From: Cryptomeria japonica
Taxonomy: Eukaryota; Streptophyta; Pinopsida; Cupressales; Cupressaceae
NCBI RefSeq assembly: GCF_030272615.1
Contig: NC_081406.1
Location: 186,151,770 to 186,215,769, forward strand
Reading direction: 5' to 3'
Length of the DNA stretch: 64,000 nt
The translations under genes and the position numbers were made by a program. Below the pieces are notes generated by a model. That model saw only the letters and a program-made list of their open reading frames with translations. It was not told where the DNA came from and searched no databases. Position 1 is the stretch's first letter, and every line of letters begins with the position of its first letter. Positions 1-9,159 of the stretch are shown here, piece by piece.

Positions 1-1206
1 CTCCCCATCATCTCCATCATCTCCCCCGTCTCCCTCCTCCTCATCTGAGTCAAATGCTGGCCTCATCTCCTCTGGATCCGAGATCCTAGCCACCACCCGC
101 ACAGCAAACAATCGAGTGAACTTGTCTGTCATCCCTGCATCCTAGATCTCTGGGGCATAATCCCAGATCTGCCTGGCCAACCCCACAAACTCCTCCACTG
201 CCACAGCACTATTAATAGTCGGCCCCCAATTGGCCACATCCTGTTGGCACCGTGCATACAGACACGCTCCCTGAGGAATACCCTGCTGGCGCCCGAACTG
301 CCTCAAAACTCAGGTCACAAAAAATCGCTCAATGACGAACGGGGTCCTCCCAATCAAATATCTGGTGATAAATACAAAGGGCATCTCTAGCCCATCCTCT
401 GCCCATACCTCACAGCCTGTATACGATCGCCAGGTGACCGTATCTATGTCATCAAAAACCCTCCTCCAATGCTCTAGTTTGCCCAGCTTACGCTGGACAA
501 CTAAATCTCTGTATCCATAGGCATATGCTGCACCTACGGGCCTCTCCCTGTCTGCCAGTGGCCTCGTTGCTAGAATGTGCTCCCAGCACCATACCTGTAA
601 TAGGGTCACGCCAGCTGATAAACTGTCGTAACCGAGGTATACTACCTCATGCAGACTCTGGTATAAATGAGCCAACATCGCTGACCCCCATGCAAACCTC
701 TGGCCCTGTGTGACCATCTCCTCCAACACTAACCCCCATCCCACCGAGAATCCCTTTGACCTGCGATCAGGACAGAGGAATCCCCCAATAAATCCTGCCA
801 GTACAGATGGCAACGGTGCATAATCCAAATCAAAAAACTCCTGCCAGGGGATCTCACAACTACAAACTGTATCATCCTGGAATATGCGGCGCAGGGCCTC
901 TGTGCCACCCTCCTCTGACTGCTCATAGGGAAGTAGTGCCCCTACTATAGGGATGCGCAAAATCCGGTAACAATCCTCCGGTGTCACTGTCATCTCTCCA
1001 GTGGCAAAATGAAAGGTGTTCGTGTCGCTATGCCACCTCTCCGCCAAAGCTGTCAAAAGCCCTCGGTTCACAATGAACCGAGGCATATCCAAGAGAGAGG
1101 TCAATCCACATCTCTCAATAGTGTCCAAATCTGCCTACGACAACCGTGGTATCAATGTCCACGGTCTCGGGAATCTCTCCCTCGACTGTACCACACCCAA
1201 TCGCTC
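1..1206 (-). pseudogene. Decayed plant mobile domain (PMD) ORF, antisense to its host element
   Basis: Read right to left, one frame runs across this stretch and off the window edge. Seen: an N-terminal part with WHSDTNTFHFATGEM and TPEDCYRILRIP, and a C-terminal part with TPFVIERFF followed, after a stop, by VLRQFGRQQGIP. This is the family pattern (W..T.TFH...GEM, then RVLRQFG..Q.IP) of the plant mobile domain proteins (MAIL1/MAIN type and transposon copies). The last 60 bases encode an Asp/Glu/Gly-rich tail. Three in-frame stops lie at 1135-1137 (TAG), 310-312 (TGA) and 142-144 (TAG); each is one C-to-T change from CAG, CGA and CAG. A ttgacag just upstream (about 1207-1213) could be a 3' splice site. 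It lies antisense to the LTR at 2755, which suggests an antisense extra ORF of a gypsy-type element; a captured host gene is the alternative. Not functional as it stands. Confidence 0.8.
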
Positions 1207-1334
1207 CTGTCAACAAACAAAACATATCCAATATCAGTTTCCACATCAAAACAAAGATATCAAAATCAAACTTACATCAACAAACATGAAACAATTTGCT
1301 CATCTACAATCAAAATTCAAAATCCTATCATTTC

Positions 1335-1530
1335 ATATCAACTTGTAAAAGAACTCAAGTTCTCAAAAACCATATCAAAACTTGTAATACAACTCAAGTC
1401 TCCACAATCACATAAACTTGTAAAACAACTCAAGTTTCCCACCCATATCAGCTTGTAAAACAACTCAAGTTTCTAACCCATATCGGCTTGTAACACAACT
1501 CAGGCTTTCACACACATTGAACTTGAAACA
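1335..1530. repeat. Minisatellite, about 35-39 bp period, five to six units
   Basis: Units carrying a core like acttgtaaaacaactcaag recur at about 1341, 1380, 1416, 1451 and 1486, with a weaker sixth at about 1520. Spacing is 35-39 bases and the units differ from each other by several substitutions, so the array is old. It lies in the stretch upstream of the antisense PMD ORF and contains no plausible ORF of its own. Confidence 0.8.
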
Positions 1531-1689
1531 GAACACGCAAATACATCATATTCTGATTAACAAAACACGTTGATATCTATACATAACTTGGAAAATCATG
1601 AATCAAAACAAGTTATACAAATACTCATATTGGATAAAATCATCAAAAAATGACAGGCAAACAACACAAATTTTCAACTCAGCCAATTC

Positions 1690-2160
1690 TGCAAAAATTT
1701 TCAGATGCGCTAAAACAGATATTCAATACGCTAAAACACCCCCACGCGCTAGGCTGTCTCTCCTACGCGCTATTCTATCTACCCTATGCGCTCGGTCTAC
1801 TCTACGCCCTAATATTTTCTCCCCATGCACCACCCAAACTACCCCATGCGCTAGACTCTGTCTACGCGCTAAACTACCCCTCCTAGGCGCTACCCGTTTG
1901 ACCCTATGCACTAGGTTAGACCTACGCGCTAAACCTCCTTACCTATGCGAACCCCTATGACCCCTATGCGCTAGGTCACCCCTACGCGCTAACCTGTTGA
2001 CGCGACGCGCTATTCTATATGCACACGCTAACCTAATAATTTTATGCGCTAACCTATCTTTTTCGGACACGACTCCTAAATTTGAACTCGATGCGCTACT
2101 CTACACTTCGTATGCGCTACTGTCGACCTTAGATGCGCTAAACCATAAATCCTGAACTTT
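1690..2160. repeat. Degenerate array of a GCGCTA-centred motif
   Basis: About twenty copies of a short motif close to tacgcgcta or tatgcgcta occur every 13-35 bases. Variants such as tacgccct, tatgcact and cacacgct look like decay of the same core. The spacing is irregular, so it is not a simple tandem satellite. The short reading frames across it are products of the repeat. Confidence 0.7.
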
Positions 2161-2740
2161 GAACTTCAAATAAAGACTAAAAATGACAAAATCAAAAATC
2201 AAAAAAGGGTTAAAAACGTGGACTTATTGGTGGTCCCCGCGCTGCAGGCCTCCGATACCTCCGAACGTGCTCAAAATGGTGTCTGTGATAGGAAATAGGC
2301 ATTTTCTCTCCAGTGCAAATTCTCTTTCTCCAAAGTCAACAAAGCACAAATGAATCTAAATCAAGCCCTTTTCCCCTTTTATAGGAGGAAAATGAAATTA
2401 GGGTTAGCCGACTGGACCTGTAATATGGTCGTGGTCTCCCCTATACCATAACATTTGTAACTTATTGGGAGATGAATAATTTCACACACATTTTACATGC
2501 ACGAAATCATACACATCATACGCAACTCATCAAATTAAAATCAAAAATTTTTATTTAAAAAAAAAAAAAATTGATTCATCTCCCGAGGGGGCATCACCAT
2601 CAAATATCGAATCTGGGGCATCACCATCAAATCTGGGGCACGACTGGCAAATCAAAAGAATGACACAAAAATTGCATTTGATCATAAATCATGATAAGGC
2701 ATCATTTTCTTTGAAATAACATGTGCACACACGTCACTTT
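2161..2740. other. Non-coding internal region between antisense ORF and LTR
   Basis: No gene is visible. The stretch has an A-rich run near 2556-2570 and an imperfect direct repeat near 2587-2640, in which ggggcatcaccatcaaat occurs twice about 30 bases apart. On the minus strand it would be the upstream region of the PMD ORF, but I could not define a promoter there. Confidence 0.5.
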
Positions 2741-2754
2741 AAAGAGGGGCAAAA
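2741..2754 (+). promoter_or_regulatory. Polypurine tract before 3' LTR
   Basis: aaagaggggcaaaa lies directly before the TGTAGAC that opens the LTR. A purine run at this place is the usual plus-strand DNA primer of LTR retrotransposons. A related arrangement, in reverse, is seen at 62837-62853. Confidence 0.75.
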
Positions 2755-3196
2755 TGTAGACGTATAAAAATGACCATATTCCTAAATGAATATTTTATGT
2801 TCATTTCTCTATTTGATTAAATCCAATTTAATTAAATTATCCACATTCCTCTATTTAATTAAGTAAATTACTCAATTTATTTAAATTAAATTCACTATAC
2901 CATTTAATGAATAAATCATTTTATTCAATTAAATCCCCCCTATCCACTTTTAATTAAATTCAAATTTAATTAAATAGTTATCCTAAATTAAATAAATCTA
3001 ATTTATTTAATTTCCCCAAATTGCAACCAAATTGAATTAAATTATTTCAATTAAATCCTATTATCCCTCCATCCACTTGCAAAATCTCAAACCCCTTTCT
3101 AATCCCTTCTAGAATCTTCTAATCACTTCTAATTAATCTAACCCCCTCTCTAAACTTTGTCACATCCCTAAGCAAAGGGAAGTCACTTCTCAAAAC

Positions 3197-3294
3197 CTCA
3201 AAGTCTTTGATAACCATTAAAGGCTTTCAACCTTCAACCACTAAATGGCTCAAAGTCTTTGATAACCATTAAAGGCTTTCAACCTTCAACCACT
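3197..3294. repeat. Two exact 46-bp tandem copies inside the LTR
   Basis: Bases 3197-3242 and 3249-3294 are identical; both begin ctcaaagtctttgataacc. The period is 52, and a third, degraded copy follows at about 3299. They lie in U3, some 400 bases upstream of the TATA box. Confidence 0.85.
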
Positions 3295-3689
3295 TAATCC
3301 CCAAAGTCTCCAATAACCATTAATGGTTAACTCAAACCCTCCTACATGGTTAAAACATTTGTTTTGACTCAACCTCTATCTAACCCAAGGGTCTCATCAG
3401 GCCTTTAATGCTTTGACCATGATTATCTCTTAATCATTTGCACAAAGGTTTATCCTTGGATTAACTCTTAACCCAATAGGTAAGCCTAACTTAGACTTGA
3501 CCCTTAGCCTTTAGATAACCATGAGGTCTTCTCAGGCCTTTAATGCCTTCAACCTCTTCTCTTAACCCAACCCTATGTTGACACTTGTCACCATTTCATT
3601 GGTGCCAATTGTGTACATGGATCCTCAACTTTCAAACTTGGCCCTTGATTAAACCTTTCAATCTTGACCATCCATTGCCCTGTTTGTGC

Positions 3690-3698
3690 TATAAATAG
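3690..3698 (+). promoter_or_regulatory. TATA box of the LTR
   Basis: tataaatag sits in gctataaatagagctctc, a strong plant TATA context, 935 bases into the LTR. It would place the start of R near 3720-3730. Confidence 0.65.
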
Positions 3699-4228
3699 AG
3701 CTCTCATTCCTCCATTTTCAAGAATCATCTTTCAAATTTGTAGCATTACACTTATGCTCAAATTCTTTCAAGCTTTCTCATTTCATATATGCTCCTCATT
3801 TTGCCTCTTTTAGATCAGGAATTAGACTAATATGTATGTTTAGAATAATTTCTTTATCATTTTAGCTCAATCATAGATTAAATATAGTATGCTAAGATAG
3901 TATTCATACTAATCTTGTCATCTTATCATTTAGTTTATTGCATTTCTAAGATCATACATAGCTTAACATCCATTTCATATTAAAATATATCAAAGCATCC
4001 CTCATTCTTACATTTGCCATCCCTGAACCATTTTGCTCAGTGATCTGAGAGCAAAACATTGGTTTGAGGGACATTGTGAGATAGAGAACCATGGGACCCA
4101 CCTTGGGAAGCTGAGTAATACGTTATTACTCCATAGCTTGCACCAAAAAGTCCTCTATGTGTGTGTGGACTAGTATTTTGAAATATTTTCACATATTGAG
4201 TTTTATCAACCCACTTTTCCCGCATACA

Positions 4229-4596
4229 GGTGGTAATCCATTAGGCACATTATCTGAAATGACGTCTTCATACTTTGTCAGCAACTCTTTTATCTCCTCT
4301 GGTTGTTCTTCTTCATGCTCTAGGTTCTCAGTCTTCTTAGGAACTAAGGTAAAACACACATTTTCATGTCTCATTCCATCCAAGAATTTCCTTCCATCCA
4401 CCAAACAGATTCTAGCATTCATACAGACTTCACTCTTCAAGGACTCCTCCAAGGGTAACAAGGTTTGTTTCATCCCATTTTCCACAATAGTGTATATGTT
4501 CTTTCTTCCATCATGTATTGTCTATTTATCAAACTACCAAGGTCTACCCAACAAAAGGTGACAAATATCCATAGGCATGATATCACATATAACTTC
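4229..4596 (-). pseudogene. Gypsy pol fragment: protease C-terminus to start of RT
   Basis: Minus-strand translation shows DEVICDIMPMDICHLLLGRP, then VENGMKQTLLPLEE, GRKFLDGMRHENVC and LLTKYEDVISDNVPNGLPP. These match the protease C-terminal part and the linker ahead of reverse transcriptase in plant Ty3/gypsy elements. Stops interrupt it (for example after LLLGRPW). Homology ends at NGLPPV, right at the LTR boundary 4228, so the rest of pol lies beyond the inserted element, outside the window. Confidence 0.75.
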
Positions 4597-4606
4597 ATCA
4601 TGATAT

Positions 4607-5577
4607 GATCCGAGTGGATAATTTTTACTCACCAAAAATGGTTAATGTTGCAATAGTTACAAAAAATATTTTATTATGTTTAACAAAATATGGGTAGGGG
4701 GATTCAAACCCCTAACCTCTCCTCTCCTATTTTCACTCTCCATCGCTAGGCTATGCAGATTCTTTGGATATGTTTTTCACCCTGCTTCTATTTAAAGACT
4801 ATTAAATGCCCTATAAAGAATTATGGAGGGCTGGTGGTTTGAACTGGTGACCCCATAGTTATGGGCTTCCACTCCCTACCGCTATACCATGCGGTTGTTT
4901 CAGGATAAGACTCAGCAGATTAGATTTTTGTGGAAAGTGGCGGTGATCCGAAATAAAAGGGTCCCTAAAATATACATTAAACTATATTCAAGCCAACCCG
5001 AGAAATATATTGTTAAAGCTCGAACTATCTGAGCCATGTATTTAAATCGGTTGGGATTTTAAAAATATTAAATGGTATTTAAGGGTTTATTTTAGAGATA
5101 TAGTTTAAAATTGGGGGATATGGAAATATTATTGTTTTAACCCCATTTTAGAATGTAAAATAGTATTTAAAGGGGGTGATTTTTTTGTAATGAGAGACAT
5201 GGAAGATTGGAGAATTGTCAGAGAAGTGTGAGATAATTTTTTGAGAGGAAGCTATTGTGGAGTTTGGTACTTCACTCCTACACTTCGAAAAGTGCCATTG
5301 TGTGAATAGGAGTGGCTTTGTAAATCTTTGTAAACTCAGTTTTGGAGCATAATTGGATCGATCTCACCCAGTTGCGCAGACCCAGAGACATAGTCACCTT
5401 ATGGCAAACTCCGTAATCAAATCCTGTTGTTTGTGTCTGCTTTCTCTTTCTCTCTATTTTTTCTATCTCATCACTCCAATTTATTTGTAATTAAACCTTT
5501 ATGTATATGCTAATTTCAATTTGTTAAGCATTGTAACGTTAGCATTTTTATGCAATCGGTCATAGATCCTTAATCAA
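4607..5577. other. 971-bp insertion within the gypsy protease, flanked by 10-bp direct repeat
   Basis: The gypsy frame is interrupted here. The decamer atcatgatat occurs at 4597-4606 and again at 5578-5587, which could be the target duplication. The insertion contains a two-headed tRNA-like module at its left and an AT-rich, LTR-like or untranslated-like segment at 4920-5570. No terminal inverted repeats were convincing. The exact borders are an inference. Confidence 0.45.
4680..4915 (-). mobile_element. Dimeric tRNA-derived SINE-like module
   Basis: On the minus strand the first head has an A box TGGTATAGCGG (4879-4889), an anticodon-arm-like CCCATAACTATGGGG, and a B box AGTTCAAACC (4836-4845). 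The second head follows with A-box-like TAGCCTAGCGA (4743-4753) and B-box-like GGTTTGAATCC followed by a CCCC closing arm (4700-4710). Box spacing is tRNA-like in both. The CAT loop of the first head points to a tRNA-Met ancestor. The order head-head-AT-rich tail suggests a dimeric SINE; two independent tRNA fossils are the alternative. Confidence 0.55.
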
Positions 5578-5587
5578 ATCATGATAT

Positions 5588-5812
5588 TTCCCAATTTTTA
5601 ATTTTACCAAGCATTGCTCACTTACTAACAACTTATGATCATCTTGAATCCATGATATATGATAAGGCTTATGGTGTTTTAATCTTTCCAACTTCAATTT
5701 ATTCACCATTTCTTCTAAAACAAGATTATCCGAACTACCACTATCAATAAATACTTTACTACACTTACCGGATACCTTACATCTGGTCTTGAAAAAAAAT
5801 TGCCTCTACAAG
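5588..5812 (-). pseudogene. Gypsy aspartic protease fragment
   Basis: Minus-strand translation gives FIDSGSSDNLVLEEMVNKLKL followed by HKPYHISWIQDDHKLLVSEQ. FIDSGS corresponds to the D(T/S)G active-site region of retroviral-type aspartic proteases. The frame breaks at the insertion at 5577, and a stop lies upstream between this and the zinc knuckle. Confidence 0.75.
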
Positions 5813-6000
5813 GGATCTTCATCCTCTCTAGTATGACACAAAGCTCTCCTCATCATCAATAGTTCTCCATCTTCTGGTATGTTAGTTGAACCAGTGGGGT
5901 TGTCTTCTACCAATGTTGTTATGTCAGTGTTCTCTGTCTTCTTACATTCAAAAGAATAATGTCCTTCTCCTCTACACTTATGGAAAGTTACTCTAAACAC
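5806..6000 (-). pseudogene. Gypsy gag C-terminus with damaged zinc knuckle
   Basis: HKCRGEGHYSFEC is the CX2CX4HX4C nucleocapsid knuckle with the first Cys position read as Phe (TTT instead of TGT), so zinc binding would be lost. An acidic stretch and LMMRRALCH follow, typical of the region just ahead of the protease. Same element and strand as the neighbouring gag pieces. Confidence 0.7.
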
Positions 6001-6436
6001 TTTCTTATCTTGTTTTCTATCATCTTTTCCAAAAACCTCATTCTGGTAGCCATCAGGTTCTCTCCTCCAAGAGAAAATTTTATCATCCTTCTTTTATGAA
6101 CTGCCATCTTTGCTTACTTCCTTGTCCTTGTTCTAATCTATATAGGTTCCTCTTCCTCCTTGAAATCTTCCTCCAGAAAACCTTACACCTCTACCTTGAT
6201 GTCTCTACTCATGTCTTTTGTTCAACTTCTCTTCTGCTTTCAGGGCATATTGGTAAGCTTCTTCAACACTCTGAAACTTGTAAAATGTTGAACGATATAC
6301 TCCTTCATACTAGATTCCTTCTGCTTCAAGTTCTGCAATTTCTGTAACAAATTTACTTGATAATCAGCTAGCATAAACTTTGCTTTAACTTGGCAACCAT
6401 CTGCTCCCATGATTTGATCTTCTCTTTACCTCTTCT

Positions 6437-6960
6437 CTATCTATCAACTTGCAAATGCTCCCACCAAAGAGATGCATGACCTTTCAACCGGGTACAGGAA
6501 TATTTCACCTTCCTTTCCTCTGTGGTGTTATCAAATTCAAAATACTTCTCTATCTCTGTGATCCAATCTATCAATTCATCTAAATCCAACTTACCATCAT
6601 ACTCTGATGGGGTAAAATATGGTTTAGTATTTTTCCTACTCAAAACCCTCAAGAACCTCTCTTCTTTGAATCGATCATTGGTGGATTTTCTACTTGTTCT
6701 ATCAGTGCTTCTTCTTCATCATCTTCACATACATCTTCAAAAGTTGTACCTCTTCTCTAGGTTGTTTCAATGGCTTCCAATCGAGCTGCAATTCCTCTCA
6801 ACATTTCCCTCATAGCAAGTTCTACATTCCCACCCATTCTACCATTCATATTTCCCCTTTGTGACATCTTCAATTCTATTCCTCCACAACTGCAGGTCGG
6901 ATCCATAATCTGCCACCCCACAAAAAAAATTTTGGGACAACACAATCTTCGGAATGAAAT
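6437..6960 (-). pseudogene. Gypsy gag (Retrotrans_gag domain) fragments
   Basis: Two minus-strand pieces are visible. The N-terminal one (6757-6890) contains GGNVELAMREMLRGIAARLE. The core piece (6437-6652) contains FTPSEYDGKLDLDELIDWI and ERKVKYSCTRLKGHASLWWE, the hallmark of the Ty3/gypsy Retrotrans_gag domain. A frameshift or stop separates them. The distance from the PBS at 6964 is normal for a gag start. Confidence 0.8.
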
Positions 6961-6963
6961 CTT

Positions 6964-6975
6964 GCTCTGATACCA
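6964..6975 (-). promoter_or_regulatory. Primer binding site, tRNA-iMet
   Basis: The reverse complement reads TGGTATCAGAGC, the standard plant initiator-tRNA-Met PBS. It lies just upstream of the gag frame and right next to the probable 5' LTR. Confidence 0.85.
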
Positions 6976-6976
6976 C

Positions 6977-7680
6977 TCGGTGCAGTCACCAGTTAGGAGG
7001 GACCTCAAAGAGATCAATCGAGACTAGGCAGCAAGAGTAAACACAATGGAAACAAGAGGATATGATGGAGGCAATGCAGAAATGAATGAATTAGATCGTG
7101 AAAACTAATTACAAATAAACGGTAACATTCGGGTTACAAGATTCGGCTCACTGGCTTATTACATACATACTCAATTACAAAATCCATCAACTCCGAACCT
7201 CTAAATCTTAGGATATATCTTCTATGTACTATCTCATTGAATTATGATGCTCAATTACATTGGTTTATATGTCTAGAGGGATCCAATCAGCCTAAGAGGG
7301 ATCAAATACCAAAGAACAAGATCAAACATGTAAAATGCCAGGTCGGCCTCTGCCAAAAAGATTCCTCCCGAAAATCCAAAGGATGAAGAGTGGATCAAAG
7401 GGAAGGTCAGCCACTTTCCAAAGAACATTGGAATCAATGAATTGAGGCTTCGCAAGCTATGGAAGGGATCCGTAAGATTTACCAATAGAAAATAGGTCCA
7501 AGTAGTTTCAGTGTCCTAAACTAGAAAACTATCTTGGAATCCGAAATCGATAACTTGTCGAAAAATGATCCAAATGCTCCGTGGTTTAGGAATAATGAAG
7601 ATGATCATGTCCTCAAGAAAAATCAATCTCCACAAGATCTGATGAGATAAAGAAAGAAAATGTAGAAAGGAATGCTAAAA
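6977..7680 (-). mobile_element. Probable 5' LTR of the minus-strand gypsy
   Basis: Non-coding sequence directly upstream of the PBS, with no ORF that resembles a gene. The outer end could not be fixed because it meets a different remnant near 7680, and no second LTR copy is in the window. Confidence 0.45.
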
Positions 7681-7689
7681 CTTTAAAAC

Positions 7690-8126
7690 AAAAAACAAAC
7701 AGAAAAGGAAATGTTTTTGGTTGATGCAAGATTGCCAAGAACCGGGGATGCTCCTACATCAATCTCCTTTGTCAATCTCATGGAAATGGCTTCCATATCA
7801 TTCTTCAAGACTGTATTGGCTCTAGAAAGTCTCTTGCATGCTTCAATCTTTTCATTGAGGGCCTCTTCATCAATGCTTTCACTTTCTTTCTCTTTTACCT
7901 TATCAACAAGTTCCTTTCTCTTTTCCCTTGACTTGTTCAACTGATATTTCAATGTTTCAATGTATTCCTCAACATATTTAAGATTTTATTTCACTTTTCA
8001 TTTCTCATCTTTTGCATGATGAATATATTCAAGAGCAACAACCAGTTGTTGTCTAAGACTACCAAAATCCTTTGATTCACCTTCCCAGATCCACCTCAAG
8101 TTGTTAGGATTCTTCTAGGGAACTAG
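7690..8126 (-). pseudogene. Coiled-coil gag-like ORF of a small pol-less element
   Basis: Minus-strand translation gives heptad-rich sequence including LKYQLNKSREKRKELVDKV and ACKRLSRANTVLKNDMEAIS. The segment RLSRANTVLKNDMEAISMRL is clearly similar to KLSQENMVMRNEIQAITMRM in element M (43205-43280), so the two are the same protein family. Stops break it near 7985-8000. A perfect PBS and an LTR lie directly upstream. Confidence 0.65.
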
Positions 8127-8138
8127 GCTCTGATACCA
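8127..8138 (-). promoter_or_regulatory. Primer binding site, tRNA-iMet
   Basis: Reverse complement TGGTATCAGAGC, two bases inside the LTR that opens at 8141. Exact match to the PBS of elements J and M. Confidence 0.85.
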
Positions 8139-8140
8139 AT

Positions 8141-9150
8141 TGTTGGAATCAAGGAACGCTAAGGCAGGGGGGGTGAATCAATATTGTTAAATTTTTAACT
8201 CTATTAACCTATTCTTTCAACCACTTAATGAAAATAAAGAAAAGTAAAGTACAGAAAAACAAAGTAAAGATTGGCAACACCATAACACCAAGATTTTTAC
8301 ATGGAAACCTGGTTAAGGGAAAAACCATAACACTTCCTAGAGCTCACTGCTCAATTACAAGAAAGGGATACAAATTGGAAGGCTCACTACCTTAAAAATG
8401 ATTACATAAAATATTTATAATGTGTAAACTGATGAACAACATCTACATATGCCAAAGAACGTTCCGGTTAAGCACAAAATATTGTATCTTACTCAACTCT
8501 GCAACACTGCTTTGTTCTGATATTTTACATTATATCAGAGCACAAATACTTTAATTACACATGTGAAACTACACACAGTCACTCATACATACATCACACA
8601 TCACCATCAATCACTAAAATGATCAAATAAACATGTCTTATATATTTGCATCACCAATTTAGGACTCCATCATGTCGACTTCAAGAATATGACACAAAAG
8701 ATGAAATGTGTACACAAGTTGGCTCAAATCTGATTAACACCAATCATGTGGACCAAAAATAAATGTCCACATACTTCCCACATGTCGTCTCACTAGCCTT
8801 GAACACACAAACTGTCATCAAAATCATTATGCATGATCCACACAATGAATCTCCCATGCTACTGCTAATAACCACTATTCTAGCTAAAAACCTGTGTACC
8901 GAATCTTCCAACTTACCCAAAACTTATCACCGGAGACCAAAAACCTAGAATAAGGCATATTAATTGACCATAATTCTTCTCTAAGATCTGCAAAGAATAA
9001 TACGTAGCATAAATGATCCACTAAACAAAAAACTATACTCTATTGAATACACTGTACTTCTCTTTGGACCTTGCAAATGCTCAATCAATCTTCCGGTATG
9101 AATGAATTATGACTTGTGGATGGAATATCTGACACTAATTTCTATCAATG
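8141..9150 (-). mobile_element. 5' LTR of a small minus-strand copia-type element
   Basis: The right-hand end of the LTR in reading direction is ...GATTCACCCCCCC...TTCCAACA (at 8141 on this strand, read in reverse), followed by the PBS. It carries the shared hairpin at about 8301-8329. The outer end near 9150 is set only by where gypsy gag sequence begins. The 3' half of the element is missing beyond about 7690. Confidence 0.6.
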
Positions 9151-9159
9151 AAAACATCT

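Larger units (their letters stand above)
2755..4228 (+). mobile_element. LTR of a gypsy-type element (3' LTR)
   Basis: Begins TGTAGACG right after the polypurine tract and ends CATACA at 4228, giving TGTA/TACA termini and a length of 1474 bp. A TATA box lies at 3690. The U3 part is AT-rich with many ttaattaaat-like words. Right of 4228 a minus-strand gypsy coding frame starts abruptly inside its pre-RT region. This supports 4228 as an insertion boundary, with target duplication GGTGG on this side; the matching copy would lie left of the window. The right boundary is inferred from the termini and the broken frame. Confidence 0.7.
4229..7680 (-). mobile_element. Minus-strand Ty3/gypsy remnant (5' LTR, PBS, gag, protease, pre-RT)
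   Basis: Read right to left it shows a probable 5' LTR (about 6977-7680), a perfect tRNA-iMet PBS (6964-6975), gag, a zinc knuckle, an aspartic protease and the protease-to-RT linker. It is then cut at 4229 by the neighbouring LTR. The coding sequence is broken by stops, frameshifts and a 971-bp insertion (4607-5577). The right end is uncertain because it abuts another remnant near 7680. Confidence 0.75.

Noticed and set aside
310-1128. An apparently clean 272-residue ORF that could be annotated as a complete gene
   Set aside because: Its first codon is TTG, homology continues upstream through a TAG and downstream through a TGA and another TAG, and the family signature VLRQFG lies beyond the stop. 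It is a piece of a pseudogene.
1335-1530. CRISPR-like array of regular repeats
   Set aside because: Units are degenerate, contiguous rather than separated by unique spacers, and the window is plant nuclear DNA.
4700-4889. Functional tRNA genes
   Set aside because: A and B boxes are present but acceptor stems do not pair, spacing is off, and the two units sit in tandem in an insertion; SINE heads are a better explanation.
7683-7952. 89-residue minus-strand ORF taken as a host coiled-coil protein
   Set aside because: It lies next to a PBS and LTR and matches the ORF of element M, so it belongs to a transposable element.
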